From the NCBI RefSeq assembly GCF_014635085.1, contig NZ_BMCH01000001.1, positions 589,151 to 653,150 on the forward strand: a stretch of 64,000 bases of DNA. The letters run 5' to 3'. The stretch's first letter is position 1. Every line of letters begins with the position of its first letter. Origin of the DNA: Asaia siamensis. GTDB lineage: Bacteria; Pseudomonadota; Alphaproteobacteria; Acetobacterales; Acetobacteraceae. A model generated the notes under the pieces. The model had not been told where the DNA came from, made no database searches, and saw only the letters and a list, made by a program, of their open reading frames with translations. Positions 63,862-64,000 of this stretch are shown piece after piece. The translations under genes and the position numbers were made by a program.

Positions 63862-64000
63862 ATGACCGTTCAGGAACAGACAACATCCTGCTGTGAAGAA
63901 GGCGAGGCGAAGCAGGCCAGCCCATGGCGTCGGCTGGCCTGCCGCCTTCCGGCGCTGGTCGGCCTCGTTCTGCTTGTGGCGGCGATCTTTGTTATCCAGA
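63862..64000 (+). CDS. N-terminus of a membrane protein, possibly MprF
   Basis: 46 codons run to the window end. A Glu/Ser/Gln-rich tail (MTVQEQTTSCCEEGEAKQA) is followed by a basic WRRLACRLP and a hydrophobic helix (ALVGLVLLVAAIFVI). This resembles the first helix of lysyl-phosphatidylglycerol synthase/flippase proteins, which use Lys-tRNA. Position 36 bases after lysS fits. The call is weak because most of the gene is outside the window. Confidence 0.4.
   Translation, partial: MTVQEQTTSCCEEGEAKQASPWRRLACRLPALVGLVLLVAAIFVIQ

Overview
The window is a GC-rich chromosomal segment from an alphaproteobacterium, most likely an acetic acid bacterium (Acetobacteraceae; an Asaia/Kozakia/Gluconobacter-like genus is an inference). 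The pointers are a bacterial pyruvate decarboxylase (pdc), a decayed aa3-type cytochrome oxidase locus, alphaproteobacterial gene orders (hemC divergent from tsaD; secB/Tim44/mltA; glnD-mutS-murJ) and a CIRCE-controlled groESL operon.

Layout. 1-1.8 kb: 3' part of a cytochrome oxidase subunit I-like gene that has lost its catalytic ligands, then ctaB (heme O synthase) and a 36-codon CoxF-like gene. 2.4-7.5 kb (minus): threonine synthase, an M16 zinc peptidase, PmbA/TldE and a secreted Tim44-domain protein. 7.6-18.1 kb: a Yellow/royal-jelly-type secreted protein, a small membrane protein, a TPR glycosyltransferase, then glnD, mutS and murJ on the minus strand. 18.5-23 kb: LysE exporter, glutathione peroxidase, NupC-like transporter, an aquaporin with altered NPA boxes behind a foldable leader, and a TylF-type methyltransferase. 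23-28 kb: overlapping operon hemC-hemD-rlmJ-gpsA, divergent from tsaD, then a small membrane protein and tRNA-Ser(TGA). 28.6-34.4 kb: secB, Tim44-domain protein, mltA, a solitary beta-class DNA methyltransferase, a tri-heme cytochrome c peroxidase and an Smr-domain protein. 34.4-39 kb: TctC-like binding protein, hemF, MTA phosphorylase, two small conserved genes and a dienelactone hydrolase. 39-41.2 kb: CIRCE, groES, groEL, terminator. 41.5-47.6 kb: an SPFH protein, then a CHASE2 / small periplasmic protein / M48 lipoprotein cassette lying between a decayed copy of the ada 3' end and the intact ada gene. 47.7-54 kb: pdc with a divergent LysR regulator, followed by a LysR/SDR/SDR/LysR cluster. 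54.4-64 kb: large TonB-dependent receptor, a hypothetical, a GT32-like glycosyltransferase, a DinG-like Fe-S helicase, class I lysS and the start of a membrane protein that may be mprF.

Most of the window is housekeeping: heme and tetrapyrrole synthesis (ctaB, hemC, hemD, hemF), DNA repair (mutS, ada, DinG-like), envelope building (murJ, mltA) and protein folding and export (groESL, secB). The accessory points of most interest are the catalytically dead oxidase subunit, the CHASE2/M48 cassette bounded by an 83-104 bp direct repeat derived from ada, the solitary DNA methyltransferase, the unusual aquaporin with its leader, and the TldE/M16 peptidase pair. No insertion sequence, integrase, CRISPR array or rRNA gene was recognised. 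All functional calls come from reading motifs and lengths; no database search was run.
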